From Sphingobium sp. (lineage in GTDB: Bacteria; Pseudomonadota; Alphaproteobacteria; Sphingomonadales; Sphingomonadaceae), in the NCBI GenBank assembly GCA_023266575.1, contig JAHFPV010000010.1, positions 1 to 64,000 on the forward strand: 64,000 nucleotides of DNA, read 5' to 3'. The notes beneath the pieces were generated by a model, which saw only the letters and a list, made by a program, of their open reading frames with translations, had not been told where the DNA came from and did no database searches. Positions 53,034-63,151 of the stretch are shown piece after piece (the stretch's first letter is position 1; each line of letters begins with the position of its first letter). The position numbers were made by a program, and so were the translations under genes.

Positions 53034-54488
53034 ATGGAAATCCTGCCGATCCTGTTGATTATCGTTGCGCTGTTGATAGGACTGGCGGTCGGCTGGCTGC
53101 TGCGCGGCAAGGCGCTTGGGCCTCTAGCGGCGGAAAAGGCGGAATTGGCGGGTCGGCTGGACCTGACGACCAGCCAGCGTAACGCCGCGATCAGCGAGCT
53201 GGCGGTGGAGAAGGAGCGGGTAGCACAGACGGCAGCGGCAGCGCAGCGGCTGGAGTTGGCGCAGGCGGCGCTGACCCAGCGGCTCGATGCGGTGCAGCGC
53301 GAACGCGAGGGCGCGCTGCGAGAACTGGCGGCGCTCCAGTCCGATACGCAGGCGCGCGCAGAGGCGTTTGAGGCGCAGATCGCGGCGCTCAAGGATGCCA
53401 AGGAACAATTGTCCGCCCAGTTCAGCGAGATTGGCGGCAAGCTGCTGGGGGAAGCGCAAAAGACCTTCCTAGACCGCGCCGACCAGCGTTTTGCCCAGGC
53501 GAACGAGAAGAGCGAGGCGCAGCTCAAGACCCTCTTGTCGCCGGTGGAAACGACGCTCAAACGCTATGAGGAAGGGTTGCAGCGGGTCGAGAAGGATCGG
53601 GTCGGCAGCTACGCCGAATTGCGCGAGGCGGTGAGCCAGGTCCAGCTGGGCCAAGGACAGGTGCGCGACGAGACCGCCAAGCTGGTCAACGCGCTGCGCG
53701 CCGCGCCCAAGACGCGGGGGCGCTGGGGTGAGCAGCAATTCAAGAATCTGATCGAGACGGCCGGGCTGTCGCCTTTCGTCGATTTCAGCGAGGAAGTGTC
53801 GGTCGCGGTCGAAGATGGCCGGCTCAGGCCCGACTTCATCATCCGCCTGCCCGGCGACCAGCAGATGGTGGTCGACGTCAAATGTTCGCTGGTCGCCTAT
53901 CTCAACGCCGTCGATCAGGTCGATCCGGCGATCCGCGACGCCCATATGGCCGACCATGCCCGCGCGATGCGGACCCATGCCGACGCGCTAGGGCGCAAGG
54001 CTTATTGGGAGCAGTTCGACAAGGCGCCCGATTTCGTCATCATGTATGTGCCGGGCGATAATTTCGTCACCGCCGCGCTGGAAGCGGACATGGACCTGTG
54101 GGAACGGGCCGCCAAGAACCGGGTCATCATCTGCGGTCCCGCGACCTTCCTGCCGCTGGCGCGCACGCTAGCGGGGCATTGGCGACAGGCCAAGTTGCAG
54201 GATCAGGCGCGGCAGGTCGGGCAGTTGGGCAAGGAGCTGTATGAGCGGCTGGCGGCGGCGGCGGCATCACTCAAGAAGCTGGGCAACCGGCTGCACGGCG
54301 CGGTGGGCGATTATAACGCCTTCGTCGGCAGCTTTGAAAGCCGGGTGCTGGTGACCGGGCGCAAGCTGCGTGACCTGAATATCGAGACGGGCGGCAAGGA
54401 GCTGGAAGAGCTGGCACCGGTCGATGCGCTGGTGCGCGATCCGGCGTCTGCGGAGGCGTTGCGGGCATTGCCGGACGCGGTGGAGTGA
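53034..54488 (+). CDS. rmuC: DNA recombination protein RmuC
   Basis: 484 residues. A TM anchor at the N-terminus (LPILLIIVALLIGLAVGWLL), a long coiled coil to about residue 150, then the RmuC nuclease-like core: APKTRGRWGEQQFKNLIETAGL, LRPDFIIRLPGDQQMVVDVKCSL and DFVIMYVPGDNFVTAAL. It limits inversion at short inverted repeats. AAGGGG lies eight bases before the ATG at 53034; a GTG six bases earlier is also possible. Confidence 0.94.
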   Translation: MEILPILLIIVALLIGLAVGWLLRGKALGPLAAEKAELAGRLDLTTSQRNAAISELAVEKERVAQTAAAAQRLELAQAALTQRLDAVQREREGALRELAALQSDTQARAEAFEAQIAALKDAKEQLSAQFSEIGGKLLGEAQKTFLDRADQRFAQANEKSEAQLKTLLSPVETTLKRYEEGLQRVEKDRVGSYAELREAVSQVQLGQGQVRDETAKLVNALRAAPKTRGRWGEQQFKNLIETAGLSPFVDFSEEVSVAVEDGRLRPDFIIRLPGDQQMVVDVKCSLVAYLNAVDQVDPAIRDAHMADHARAMRTHADALGRKAYWEQFDKAPDFVIMYVPGDNFVTAALEADMDLWERAAKNRVIICGPATFLPLARTLAGHWRQAKLQDQARQVGQLGKELYERLAAAAASLKKLGNRLHGAVGDYNAFVGSFESRVLVTGRKLRDLNIETGGKELEELAPVDALVRDPASAEALRALPDAVE

Positions 54489-54500
54489 ATAAACATTGTT

Positions 54501-54567
54501 CCGTTCGTTTCGAGCGTAGTCGAGAAACGTCGCGCGCAGGTTTCTCGACTACGCTCAAAACGAACGG
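54501..54567. repeat. 28-bp inverted repeat, copy 2
   Basis: Arms 54501-54528 and 54540-54567 are reverse complements with one mismatch around an 11-base centre. It matches copy 1 (25239-25303) in opposite orientation; the stem base pair that differs is changed on both arms. It again lies between convergent gene ends (rmuC and crtZ). Confidence 0.85.
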
Positions 54568-54575
54568 ATGTTGTG

Positions 54576-55088
54576 TTAGCCGCCTCTCGTCGCCCCATTC
54601 GCCGCCCGCACTCCCGCCCGGTTACGGCGGGCGAGTTCGCGTTTCAGATCTTCCGGGCGCGGGGCGACGAGGAAGCCGAAGCTGACCGTGCCTTCCTTGG
54701 TTTCGACCACATGGTGCAGCCGGTGCGCCTGGACGATGCGCTTCATATAAGGGGAGCGGGCGACATAGCGGTTCTTCACCCGCTGGTGGACGATGATGTC
54801 GTGGAAGCCGAGATAAATCGCGCCATAGGCAGCAATCCCCGCGCCGCAGGCGGTGGCCAGATTGCCCCAGCCCCATTGCACGCCGCCCAGCAGAAGGATG
54901 ATCGAGGGTAGGGCGAAGATCACGAAATAGAGGTCGTTCGCTTCCCAGTTGCCCTTGCGCGGGCGATGGTGGCTGGCGTGCAGAAACCAGCCCGGCCCGT
55001 GCATCACCCAGCGGTGCATGACATAGGCAAAGCCCTCCATCGCGGCGACGGTCGCGAGAAAGACAAGGGCAGGCAGCAGGATCGACAT
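54576..55088 (-). CDS. crtZ: Beta-carotene 3-hydroxylase (CrtZ type)
   Basis: 170 residues with the diiron histidine boxes of CrtZ: YVMHRWVMHGPGWFLHASHHRPRKGNWEANDLY holds the first two, FHDIIVHQRVKNRY the third and QAHRLHHVVETKEGTVSFGF the last. It hydroxylates beta-carotene to zeaxanthin in the membrane. The ATG at 55088 (MSILLPALV) is preferred over one nine bases earlier. It follows mscS by about 44 bases on the same strand and may be in the same transcript. No other carotenoid genes in view. Confidence 0.92.
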   Translation of the reverse strand: MSILLPALVFLATVAAMEGFAYVMHRWVMHGPGWFLHASHHRPRKGNWEANDLYFVIFALPSIILLLGGVQWGWGNLATACGAGIAAYGAIYLGFHDIIVHQRVKNRYVARSPYMKRIVQAHRLHHVVETKEGTVSFGFLVAPRPEDLKRELARRNRAGVRAANGATRGG

Positions 55089-55132
55089 GGCAACCATATA
55101 GGCGGGCAGAGGCGACGGCGCGACCCGTAAAG

Positions 55133-56407
55133 CTACGGGGTGGCCGAAAGGTCGGGGGCGGGCGATGGCATGGGCGCGGCGTGGATCACGCGCTGGGGAT
55201 AGGGGATGATGATGCCTTCATCCCTGAACAGGTGCCACAACCGGTTGAGGACGTCCGACTTGACGTTGCTGACGCCGCCCTCCGGGTCGCTGATCCACAC
55301 CAAAATCTCATGATCCACGCGGCTGTCGCCAAAGCCGATCAGCCAGACATTGGGTTCGGGTTCGCGCAGCACGCGCTGGCAGTCGAGCGCGGCCTGCCGC
55401 ATCAGGCTTTGCGCCAGCGTCAGGTCGCAATCATAGCCGACCCCTACAGGAATGCGAACGCGGACGTTGCGGTCGGAGTAGGACCAATTCTCCACCTCCT
55501 GCGTCATCAGATTCTCGTTGGGGATCAGATGTTCCTTGCCATCGCGGGTGATGACGCTCACGGCGCGGACGCCGATCTTGTTCACCCAGCCGAAACTGTC
55601 GCCCACCACGATGACGTCGCCCGGCTTGATCGATCGGTCCATCAACAGGATGATCCCGGCGATCAGATTGCCGAATGTCTTTTGCAGGCCAAAGCCGATG
55701 GCAAGGCCCAGCGCGCCGGAAAAGACTGCGAACGCCGTGAGGTCGATGCCGAGCAGATCGACACCGACAAAGAAGGCGGCGACAATGACCGCGATCGCCG
55801 CGAGCTTTTGCGCCAGCAGCTTCTGGGTCGGATCGAAGCCGTCGGTATGGTCGATGGACCGGCCGATCAGCCGGTTGGCGAGGCGGACGAGGGCGAAGAG
55901 GGCAACGCAGGTGGCGGCGATCGACAACAGGCCAAGCAGGGTGATGCGCCGTTTGCCAAGGCTAATGCCCACCGTGTCGAGCATCGCGCCGACCGGGGCG
56001 AGGCCACCGCTGGTGCCGGACACGATGCTGAGGAACAGCAGAAGCGCGAGGGGCAGTGCTGCCCAGCGCGGAATCGCCAGCGTCCGCAACGCATAGGCGG
56101 CGAGCAGCGCGACCGAGAGGCCAAGGCCGATGCCCAGGATGAGATGCCCGACCGAATCATGGGGCCAGAAGGCGGTGGCAATGCCGATCAGCAGCGCCGA
56201 CAGGGCATAGCGCAGCATCGCCCGCAGCCTTTGGGTGAAGGCCGGTCCCATGACATGGGTGCGGGGATGCAGGCGCGGCGCGATGAAGCGGGCAAAACCG
56301 GCAGCGGCCAGATGGAGCAGCAGCGCAAGGGCGAGAGCGATCAGCGGATGGATGATGCCGCTGTCGTCAGGCACATGAGCCAACAACCAGTCGATGCCGG
56401 GCATCAT
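55133..56407 (-). CDS. MscS-type mechanosensitive channel
   Basis: 424 residues with about six N-terminal helices ahead of the channel core. The pore-lining helix GLAIGFGLQKTFGNLIAGIILLMDRSIKPGDVI and the beta-domain GWVNKIGVRAVSVITRDGKEHLIPNENLMTQEVENWSYSD are diagnostic. The extra helices make it a larger, MscM-like member. It starts three bases from the metC stop and is likely coupled. It opens under membrane tension during hypo-osmotic shock. Confidence 0.93.
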   Translation of the reverse strand: MMPGIDWLLAHVPDDSGIIHPLIALALALLLHLAAAGFARFIAPRLHPRTHVMGPAFTQRLRAMLRYALSALLIGIATAFWPHDSVGHLILGIGLGLSVALLAAYALRTLAIPRWAALPLALLLFLSIVSGTSGGLAPVGAMLDTVGISLGKRRITLLGLLSIAATCVALFALVRLANRLIGRSIDHTDGFDPTQKLLAQKLAAIAVIVAAFFVGVDLLGIDLTAFAVFSGALGLAIGFGLQKTFGNLIAGIILLMDRSIKPGDVIVVGDSFGWVNKIGVRAVSVITRDGKEHLIPNENLMTQEVENWSYSDRNVRVRIPVGVGYDCDLTLAQSLMRQAALDCQRVLREPEPNVWLIGFGDSRVDHEILVWISDPEGGVSNVKSDVLNRLWHLFRDEGIIIPYPQRVIHAAPMPSPAPDLSATP

Positions 56408-56409
56408 CC

Positions 56410-57642
56410 CTAGCCCCCGTCGCGGACGGCGCGGAAGCGGGCGAGACCGGCGGCAAGATCGGCGATCAGGTCGGCGGGATCTTCCAGCCCGATATGGAGG
56501 CGGACGGCCGGACCCTGCGCCTGCCAGACGGTGGCGCTGCGGTAGCGGGCGGGATCGACGGGCAGGGCCAGGCTCTCAAAACCGCCCCAGCTATAGCCGA
56601 TGCCGAAATGGTCCAGGCCGTCGATCAGGGCAGCGCGGGCGACGTCGTCTCCGCCGTTCAGGACAAAGCTGAACAGGCCGGTCGATCCGCTGAAATCGCG
56701 CTGCCAAAGGGTATGGCCGGGGCAATCGGGCAGAGCGGGGTGGAGGACGCGGGCGACCTCTGGCTGGTCCTTGAGCCAATGAGCGATGGCAAGCGCGCTG
56801 TCCTGATGCTGTTTCAGCCGCACGCCCAGGGTGCGCAGGCCGCGTGAGGCTAGCCAGGCGTCGTCGGGGCTGACCATCTGGCCCAGCAGATAGGCGGTCT
56901 GGCGGATTTTGCCGAACCAATGGTCGGTCGCGGTGACGCTGCCCATCATGACGTCGCTATGGCCGACAATATATTTGGTGCAGGCGAGGATGGAGATGTC
57001 GACGCCGTGGGACAGGGCCGGGAAATAGAGCGGGGTCGCCCAAGTGTTGTCCGCCAGGGTGACCACGCCATGCTGGCGGGCGAGGGCGGTGATGGCGGGA
57101 ATGTCCTGCACCTCGAAGGTCAGGCTGCCGGGGCTTTCGAGAAAGAGGGCGCGGACCCGTTCATCGGCTAACCCGACACTGAGCTGGACAATGTCACAGG
57201 GATCGTAAAATATCGTTTCGATACCGTAACCATTCAGCATTTGCGTGCAGAAATTGCGGGTCGGGTCATAGGCGCTGTCGACCATCAGCAATTTGTCGCC
57301 GGGCTTCAGCACCGCCATCAGCGCGCAGGCGATCGCCGCGACGCCCGATGGGAATAGCATCGTCCCCGCCGCGGCCGGCTCCATTTCGGTGAGCGCGTCG
57401 GCCAGGCTCCAGGCGGTCGGCGTCCCCTTGCGCCCGTAGAAGAGCCGTTCATGCGTGCTGCTGCCCGCCGCGCGGCGCAGATGGGCGACATCATCGTAAA
57501 GGATGGTCGAGGCGCGCCAGACCGGCGGGCTGACGATCGCGCCGGGCTGGCCGGGCATCCCGGTCCATTCGGGCTTGCGCCCTGCCTGCGCCAATCTGGT
57601 CAGCGGCTTGCGCTTATCCCTATTGTGATCTGCGTCGCTCAT
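56410..57642 (-). CDS. metC: Cystathionine beta-lyase (PLP, MetC-like)
   Basis: 410 residues of the Cys/Met metabolism PLP family. ERLFYGRKGTPTAWSLADALTEMEPAAAG carries the tetramer-contact arm, the PLP lysine is in SILACTKYIVGHSDVMMGSV, and the C-terminal end has the GYSWGGFESLALP loop. It splits cystathionine to homocysteine, or acts on related thio-amino acids. The ATG at 57642 overlaps the sseA stop (ATGA); the upstream extension is inside sseA. Confidence 0.92.
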   Translation of the reverse strand: MSDADHNRDKRKPLTRLAQAGRKPEWTGMPGQPGAIVSPPVWRASTILYDDVAHLRRAAGSSTHERLFYGRKGTPTAWSLADALTEMEPAAAGTMLFPSGVAAIACALMAVLKPGDKLLMVDSAYDPTRNFCTQMLNGYGIETIFYDPCDIVQLSVGLADERVRALFLESPGSLTFEVQDIPAITALARQHGVVTLADNTWATPLYFPALSHGVDISILACTKYIVGHSDVMMGSVTATDHWFGKIRQTAYLLGQMVSPDDAWLASRGLRTLGVRLKQHQDSALAIAHWLKDQPEVARVLHPALPDCPGHTLWQRDFSGSTGLFSFVLNGGDDVARAALIDGLDHFGIGYSWGGFESLALPVDPARYRSATVWQAQGPAVRLHIGLEDPADLIADLAAGLARFRAVRDGG

Positions 57643-58484
57643 GCCGGGCCGGTCGCCTTGGGCGTGGCGGGATCGAAACCCCATTCGGACCAACTGCCAT
57701 CATACAGGGTGACGTCGCGCTGCCCCAGCAGTTCCAGGCCCGCCAGCAGGATCGCGGCGGTGACGCCGCTGCCGCAGGTGGTGATGACCGGGCGGTCGAG
57801 ATCGATCCCGGCATCCGTGACCAGCTGGCGCAGATCGTCGCCCTTCTTCATGCTGTTGTCGGGGTTGAACAGAGCGGAGGAGGGCAGGTTGCGTGATCCG
57901 GGGATATGGCCCGACGCCATGCCGGGGCGCGGTTCGGCTTCCTCTCCGGTGAAGCGGCCAGCGCCGCGCGCGTCGAGGACTTGGGCTCGGTTGGTGGTGA
58001 GGTTGGCGATCAAATCGGCCTTGGTGCGGACCTGACCGGGCGCGCGGCGGGCGACGGCGTTGCCGGGCGTGGGGGTGACGGAGCCGCTTTGCGTCTCGCG
58101 GCCCTCCGCCACCCATTTGGGCAGGCCGCCGTCGAGGATCGCGGCGGAGACCCCAAGGCCATAGAGCCGCACCATCCACCAGCCGCGCGCCGCGCTGTGG
58201 ATCGGGCTATTGTCATAGACGATGATGCGACTGTCGGTGTTGATCCCCAGCGCCTGCGCGCGCTGCGTCATCAGCGCGTCGGGCGGGATCATGCCGGGGG
58301 TCGGATCGTCTGGATCGTTGAGGCTGGGCAAATCCATATAGGCCGCGCCGGGGATATGGGCGGCCTCAAACTCGGCGCGCGGGTCGCGCGGGGTGCCGGG
58401 CAGGAACAGGCTGGCGTCCAGAATGCACAGGTCCGGCTTGCCCAGTTCAGCGGCCAGCCAGTCGGTCGAAACGAGAATGTCCAT
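57639..58484 (-). CDS. sseA: 3-mercaptopyruvate sulfurtransferase
   Basis: 281 residues with two rhodanese domains. FLPGTPRDPRAEFEAAHIPGAAYMDL is the N-domain motif, and the active loop CGSGVTAAILLAGL of the C-domain carries the catalytic cysteine; CGSGVT marks mercaptopyruvate rather than thiosulfate transfer. First of the coupled sseA-metC-mscS run, a cysteine/sulfur group. Confidence 0.94.
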   Translation of the reverse strand: MDILVSTDWLAAELGKPDLCILDASLFLPGTPRDPRAEFEAAHIPGAAYMDLPSLNDPDDPTPGMIPPDALMTQRAQALGINTDSRIIVYDNSPIHSAARGWWMVRLYGLGVSAAILDGGLPKWVAEGRETQSGSVTPTPGNAVARRAPGQVRTKADLIANLTTNRAQVLDARGAGRFTGEEAEPRPGMASGHIPGSRNLPSSALFNPDNSMKKGDDLRQLVTDAGIDLDRPVITTCGSGVTAAILLAGLELLGQRDVTLYDGSWSEWGFDPATPKATGPA

Positions 58485-58546
58485 GCGATGCCCTCTGGCC
58501 TGATTTTCCTATCTGTAGAACGCGCAGGACAGGCAGGAAAGGGGGA

Positions 58547-59755
58547 TCAGGACGGGACCAGTTCACCCGCGGCGCGGGTGGCGGCGCGCCGATATTGGCG
58601 CGGTCCCTGGTCGAGGCGGAAGGGGGCGAGTCGTTCGGCGGGCGGCTCCTGGTCCTGCCCCAATATGAAGGCACGGGCGGTGCGGCCATGGCCCAGCGGT
58701 TCGGCCTCCTCCGGTCCCCAGTGATAGCTGGCGTCGAAGGCCGCGAGCGGGATCAGCAGGCTGCGCTGGCCCATCTTCACCGGCACGATCTGGTCGGGCA
58801 TCAGGCGCAGCTCGCCTGTCAGCCGCCTTGTTTCGCCGGGCATGATCGATACGGCGGCATGGAGCGGCAGGCCGCTTTGCTCGGCGAAAAAGCTCTGAAG
58901 CAAGGCCTGCTGCTGCGCCCCTGCATTGCCGATGATGCCGCGCACCAGCACATCCTGCGCCGGGGTTTCGCCGCGATTGTGGAGCAGCAGCGTATAGCCG
59001 ACCGTCATGCCCATCAGCGAATAGCGTGCCTGGGTGAGGTCCAGCGCCATGTCGAGCCAGGGGCGGTCGGCTGCGTCGGGGATAGCGGTTTCGGGTGCGG
59101 GTTCAGGCGTCGGCGCAGACTGTGGGGCTGGCGCGGGTTTGGGCGCGGCTGGAACGGGGACCGGCGCGGGCGGCGCAATCTCACCTTCGGCCTCGTCATA
59201 GGCAGGTTGTTGACGACGGAGCAACAGGAGGGCTGCGACGATCGCCAGCAGCACGAGCGTACCCCCGATGATCCAGGGCCAGGGGGTGGCGTCGGTCGGC
59301 GCGGGCGAGAGTTGCGCTTCCTCTGGCGCAGAAGCGGCAGGGGTGGGGGCAGGCTCCGGTGCGGGCTGTGGTGCTGGCGCGGTGACCGGGCTGCTTTGAT
59401 TGTCGGGGGCTGCGCGTTCCGCTTCCGCTGCCGGGCGTTGCGTGGGCTGTGCCGGGGCGGCGCGTGGCGTGGGCGCTGGCGCTGCGCGCTGCGCCGGGGC
59501 TTGTGGCGCAGGCTGGGCAGGCGCGGGTGTCGGTGTTGGCGTCACCGTCGGCGTGACGACCGGCGGAGGCGCGGTAGTCGTCGCAGGCGCACGGAACACG
59601 TCCAGTTCCGGGCCTTGCTGGCGGGGGTTGGCGGGCTGCGGCGCGGAGGCGGGCGGCAGAGTGAATACCGGTGCGGCCTCCTCCGCCTGCTGGGCATGAA
59701 CGGGCAGCGCAAGCAGCAACGGCGCGGCGAACAGGAACGAACGATGATACCCCAT
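58547..59755 (-). CDS. Proline-rich membrane protein of unknown function
   Basis: 402 residues. A signal peptide (MGYHRSFLFAAPLLLALPVHAQQ), a long alanine/proline/threonine-rich periplasmic tether to about residue 160, a single helix (WIIGGTLVLLAIVAALLLLRR), then a second proline-rich linker and a C-terminal domain with YSLMGMTVGYTLLLHNRGETPAQDVLVRGII that has an Ig-like flavour and should face the cytoplasm. No named family. The frame upstream of the ATG at 59755 is not used. Confidence 0.7.
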   Translation of the reverse strand: MGYHRSFLFAAPLLLALPVHAQQAEEAAPVFTLPPASAPQPANPRQQGPELDVFRAPATTTAPPPVVTPTVTPTPTPAPAQPAPQAPAQRAAPAPTPRAAPAQPTQRPAAEAERAAPDNQSSPVTAPAPQPAPEPAPTPAASAPEEAQLSPAPTDATPWPWIIGGTLVLLAIVAALLLLRRQQPAYDEAEGEIAPPAPVPVPAAPKPAPAPQSAPTPEPAPETAIPDAADRPWLDMALDLTQARYSLMGMTVGYTLLLHNRGETPAQDVLVRGIIGNAGAQQQALLQSFFAEQSGLPLHAAVSIMPGETRRLTGELRLMPDQIVPVKMGQRSLLIPLAAFDASYHWGPEEAEPLGHGRTARAFILGQDQEPPAERLAPFRLDQGPRQYRRAATRAAGELVPS

Positions 59756-59844
59756 GGGTCGAGCCAAGCCACAAGAGCGGCTGAACCGCAAGTGAACAAT
59801 GAGAAGCCGATGACACCAGCCGTGCAATCGCGTAGGGGAGCGGC

Positions 59845-60306
59845 ATGACCGACCCTGCCTTGACCCCGCTCCATCTGGGCCAGACCAGCGCCTTGCCCAC
59901 CCGCCCGGAAGAGGCGGAGCTGGACTATGTCCCCAACCCCCGGCCCGGTCGCAACTATCTGGTCCGCTTTGCCGTACCGGAATTTACCTCGCTCTGCCCG
60001 GTGACCGGCCAGCCCGATTTTGCCCATCTGGTGATCGACTATGCGCCCGGCGACACGATCGTCGAATCCAAGTCGCTGAAACTGTTTCTGGGCTCGTTCC
60101 GCAACCACGCCGCCTTTCATGAAGATTGCACCGTGGGGATCGGCGAACGGCTGTTTACCGAGATGAAGCCGGTGTGGCTGCGTATCGGCGGCTATTGGTA
60201 TCCGCGCGGGGGGATTCCCATCGATGTGTTCTGGCAATCGGGCGCGCCGCCGCAGGATTTGTGGCTGCCCGCTCAGGATGTGCCGGGCTATCGCGGGCGG
60301 GGGTAA
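59845..60306 (+). CDS. queF: NADPH-dependent preQ0 reductase
   Basis: 153 residues, single-domain QueF. The thioimide-forming cysteine is in [17 protein letters not shown], and the family's [21 protein letters not shown] motif (E at residue 74) follows. It reduces 7-cyano-7-deazaguanine to preQ1 for queuosine tRNA modification. No other queuosine genes are in the window. Confidence 0.96.
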   Translation: MTDPALTPLHLGQTSALPTRPEEAELDYVPNPRPGRNYLVRFAVPEFTSLCPVTGQPDFAHLVIDYAPGDTIVESKSLKLFLGSFRNHAAFHEDCTVGIGERLFTEMKPVWLRIGGYWYPRGGIPIDVFWQSGAPPQDLWLPAQDVPGYRGRG

Positions 60307-60494
60307 AAACCCCTCCGTGTTAGGTGGCAACGCCAGCCTTCCTGTTTGACGAACGCACAACAGGGTTCGACCAGCGACATTGAGATACCATATCATTGCG
60401 TGACCGATGCAGCGAAACGGGCTATTTGGCGTTTCATCACGGTGCCGGTCCGATCGGACCCAAGCCTGCCTGACTTGTCGGAGTCTGAAACCCT

Positions 60495-63146
60495 ATGTCG
60501 CTTGCCAAAATCCTGCCGCTGCTGATCGCAGCCGCGCCCATCGCCCTTGCCACGCCTGCGCTGGCGCAGTCCGGTCCTTCGGCTGGCCCCGCCGCCGGGA
60601 TCACCACCCAATTGCCGCGCGGCGCGGTGCCGGGTCATTATGCGATTCAAGTGACGCCCGATGCGGCGAACCTCAAATTCACCGGCAAGGTGACGATCGA
60701 TGTCATGGTCAGCACGGCAATGCCCGCTCTGGTGCTGAACGCCGCCGACCTGACCTTCGGCGATGTCATGCTGACCCCCGCCAAGGGCAAGGCGATCAAG
60801 GGCAGCGCCAAGGTGGATGCCGATGCACAGACGGTGACGCTGGATTTCGGCAAGCCGCTGGCGCCGGGCCAGTATAAGCTCGCTATCGCCTATGCAGGCG
60901 TCATCAACACACAGGCGAACGGGCTGTTTGCGCTCGACTACACCAATAATGAGGGGCAGGCGAAGCGCGCCCTGTTCACCCAGTTCGAGGCACCCGATGC
61001 CCGCCGTTTCGTGCCGAGCTGGGATGAGCCAAGCTACAAGGCGACGTTCGACCTGTCGGCTATCATCCCGACCGGCGAACTGGCGGTCGGCAACATGCCG
61101 GTAAAAACCATCAAGGATCTGGGCGGTGGCAAGACCCAGGTGACGTTTGGCACGTCCCCAAAAATGTCGTCCTACCTGCTCTTCTTTGGCCTGGGCGAAC
61201 TGGAGCGCGCGACAAAGATGTCGGGCGCGACCGAAGTGGGCGTGATCACTGGCAAGGGCAATAGCGGCAAGGCGGCGCTGGCGCTAGATGCGTCGGCCAG
61301 CATCCTGCCCTATTTCAACGATTATTTCGGCACCCCCTATCCGCTGCCCAAGCTGGATAATGTCGCAGGGCCGGGCCAGAGCCAGTTTTTCAGCGCGATG
61401 GAAAATTGGGGCGCGATCTTCACCTTCGAGCGCGCGCTGCTGGTCGATCCGCGCTTCACCTCCGAAGCGACCAAGCGCCGCATCTACGAAACCGTCGCGC
61501 ATGAAATGGCGCATCAATGGTTTGGCGATCTGGTCACCATGGCGTGGTGGGACGACCTGTGGCTGAACGAGGGCTTCGCCAGCTGGATGGCGACCAAGGT
61601 GACCGACAAGCTGCAACCCGACTGGGAAATGCTGCTGACCCGCGTGGACGGGCGCGAGGCGGCGATGAGCCTTGATTCGCTCGCCACTACCCATGCGGTG
61701 GTGCAGAAGATCACCACGGTCGATCAGGTCAATCAGGCGTTCGACGCGATTACCTATCAAAAGGGCGAAGCGGTCATCACCATGCTGGAGGGCTTTGCCG
61801 GCGAGGATGTGTGGAAGAACGGCATCCGCAGCTATATGAAGGCGCACGCCTATGGCAACACGGTGACCGACGATCTGTGGAAGGCGGTCGAGGGCGCGGG
61901 GGCCAAGGGGCTGGTGAGCATCGCCCATGATTTTACCAGCCAGCCGGGCATCCCATTGGTGACGGTCGAGAGCGCGCAATGTCAGGGCGGGCAGACGGTG
62001 CTGAGCCTGTCGCAAGGTGAATATAGCCGTGACGCCAAGGGCAAGACGCCGCTCAAATGGAATGTGCCGGTGATGGCGCAGACCATTGGTGGCGCGCCGC
62101 AGCGGCTGATCTTGCAGGGCAAGGGGCAGATGGTGCTGCCGGGTTGCGGCGCATACGTCGTCAATGCCGGGCAGACGGGCTATTATCGCTCGCTCTATCC
62201 CGCTGCCAATGTGCAGGCGCTGGCGAAGGATTTTACCAAGCTGGCGTCGATCGATCAGACCGGATTGCTGGCGGATAATTTTCAGCTGGGGCTGGGCGGC
62301 TATCAGCCGATCGGGCTGGCGCTGGACCTGATCGACGCGGTGCCGGTTTCGGCCAGCCCCGCCGTGCTGGCGGAGGTGCCGGGCTATCTCGACAGTGCCT
62401 ATGCCATGCTGGAAAGCGACAAGGCGGCGCAGGGCCGGGTCGCGGCCTATACGTCGGCCAAGCTGACCCCGGCGCTGAGTGCGATCGGCTATGACGCGAA
62501 GGCTGGCGAGGGCGCGCAGGTGCCGGTGCTGCGCTCCGCGCTGATATCGACGCTGGGCGATATGGGCGACAAGGCGGTGGTGGCGGAGGCCAACCGGCGC
62601 TTTGCCGCGCTGGCAAGCAACCCCGCCGCGCTCGACGGGCCGCTGCGCAATGTGTGGCTGGCGATCATCGCGAAAAATGCCGATCAGGCGACCTGGGACA
62701 AGTTGCGGGTGATGGCCAAGGGCGCGAAGAGCGATCTGGAAAAGAGCAGCCTGTTCGCGCTGCTGGGCGCGGCGAAGGATGAGGGGCTGGGCGCCAAGGC
62801 GCTCGACCTGGCGCTGACCGACGAACCGGGCAAGACTACCAGCGCGGCGATCATCGCGCAGGTGGGGGCGGAGCATCCGATGCTGGCGGTCGATTATGTG
62901 CTGGCGCACCGCGCGCAATATGAAGCGCTGATCGACGTGTCGGCGCGGAGCCAAGCGCTGGCGCGGCTCGGCGGCGGGTCGGCGGACCCGGCGATGGCGA
63001 CCAAGCTGGACGCCTATGCGACCCAATATCTGACGCCCGAATCGCGCAAGGTAGTCGATCGCTCGATCGCTGCGATCAAGACGCGGATCGAGACGCGGAC
63101 GCGGCTCAAGGCGCCGCTGGCGGCCTGGTTTGCCGCAAAGAAATAA
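60495..63146 (+). CDS. M1-family aminopeptidase, exported
   Basis: 883 residues with a signal peptide ending near ALAQS. Zinc-metallopeptidase of the PepN/ERAP group: the substrate-anchoring exopeptidase motif reads SAMENWG instead of the usual GAMENWG, followed by HEMAHQWFG and WLNEGFA with the HExxH-x18-E zinc ligands. It has the C-terminal ERAP1-like helical domain. It removes N-terminal residues from peptides in the periplasm. The gap after queF is 188 bases with no gene. Confidence 0.94.
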   Translation: MSLAKILPLLIAAAPIALATPALAQSGPSAGPAAGITTQLPRGAVPGHYAIQVTPDAANLKFTGKVTIDVMVSTAMPALVLNAADLTFGDVMLTPAKGKAIKGSAKVDADAQTVTLDFGKPLAPGQYKLAIAYAGVINTQANGLFALDYTNNEGQAKRALFTQFEAPDARRFVPSWDEPSYKATFDLSAIIPTGELAVGNMPVKTIKDLGGGKTQVTFGTSPKMSSYLLFFGLGELERATKMSGATEVGVITGKGNSGKAALALDASASILPYFNDYFGTPYPLPKLDNVAGPGQSQFFSAMENWGAIFTFERALLVDPRFTSEATKRRIYETVAHEMAHQWFGDLVTMAWWDDLWLNEGFASWMATKVTDKLQPDWEMLLTRVDGREAAMSLDSLATTHAVVQKITTVDQVNQAFDAITYQKGEAVITMLEGFAGEDVWKNGIRSYMKAHAYGNTVTDDLWKAVEGAGAKGLVSIAHDFTSQPGIPLVTVESAQCQGGQTVLSLSQGEYSRDAKGKTPLKWNVPVMAQTIGGAPQRLILQGKGQMVLPGCGAYVVNAGQTGYYRSLYPAANVQALAKDFTKLASIDQTGLLADNFQLGLGGYQPIGLALDLIDAVPVSASPAVLAEVPGYLDSAYAMLESDKAAQGRVAAYTSAKLTPALSAIGYDAKAGEGAQVPVLRSALISTLGDMGDKAVVAEANRRFAALASNPAALDGPLRNVWLAIIAKNADQATWDKLRVMAKGAKSDLEKSSLFALLGAAKDEGLGAKALDLALTDEPGKTTSAAIIAQVGAEHPMLAVDYVLAHRAQYEALIDVSARSQALARLGGGSADPAMATKLDAYATQYLTPESRKVVDRSIAAIKTRIETRTRLKAPLAAWFAAKK

Positions 63147-63151
63147 GCGGG

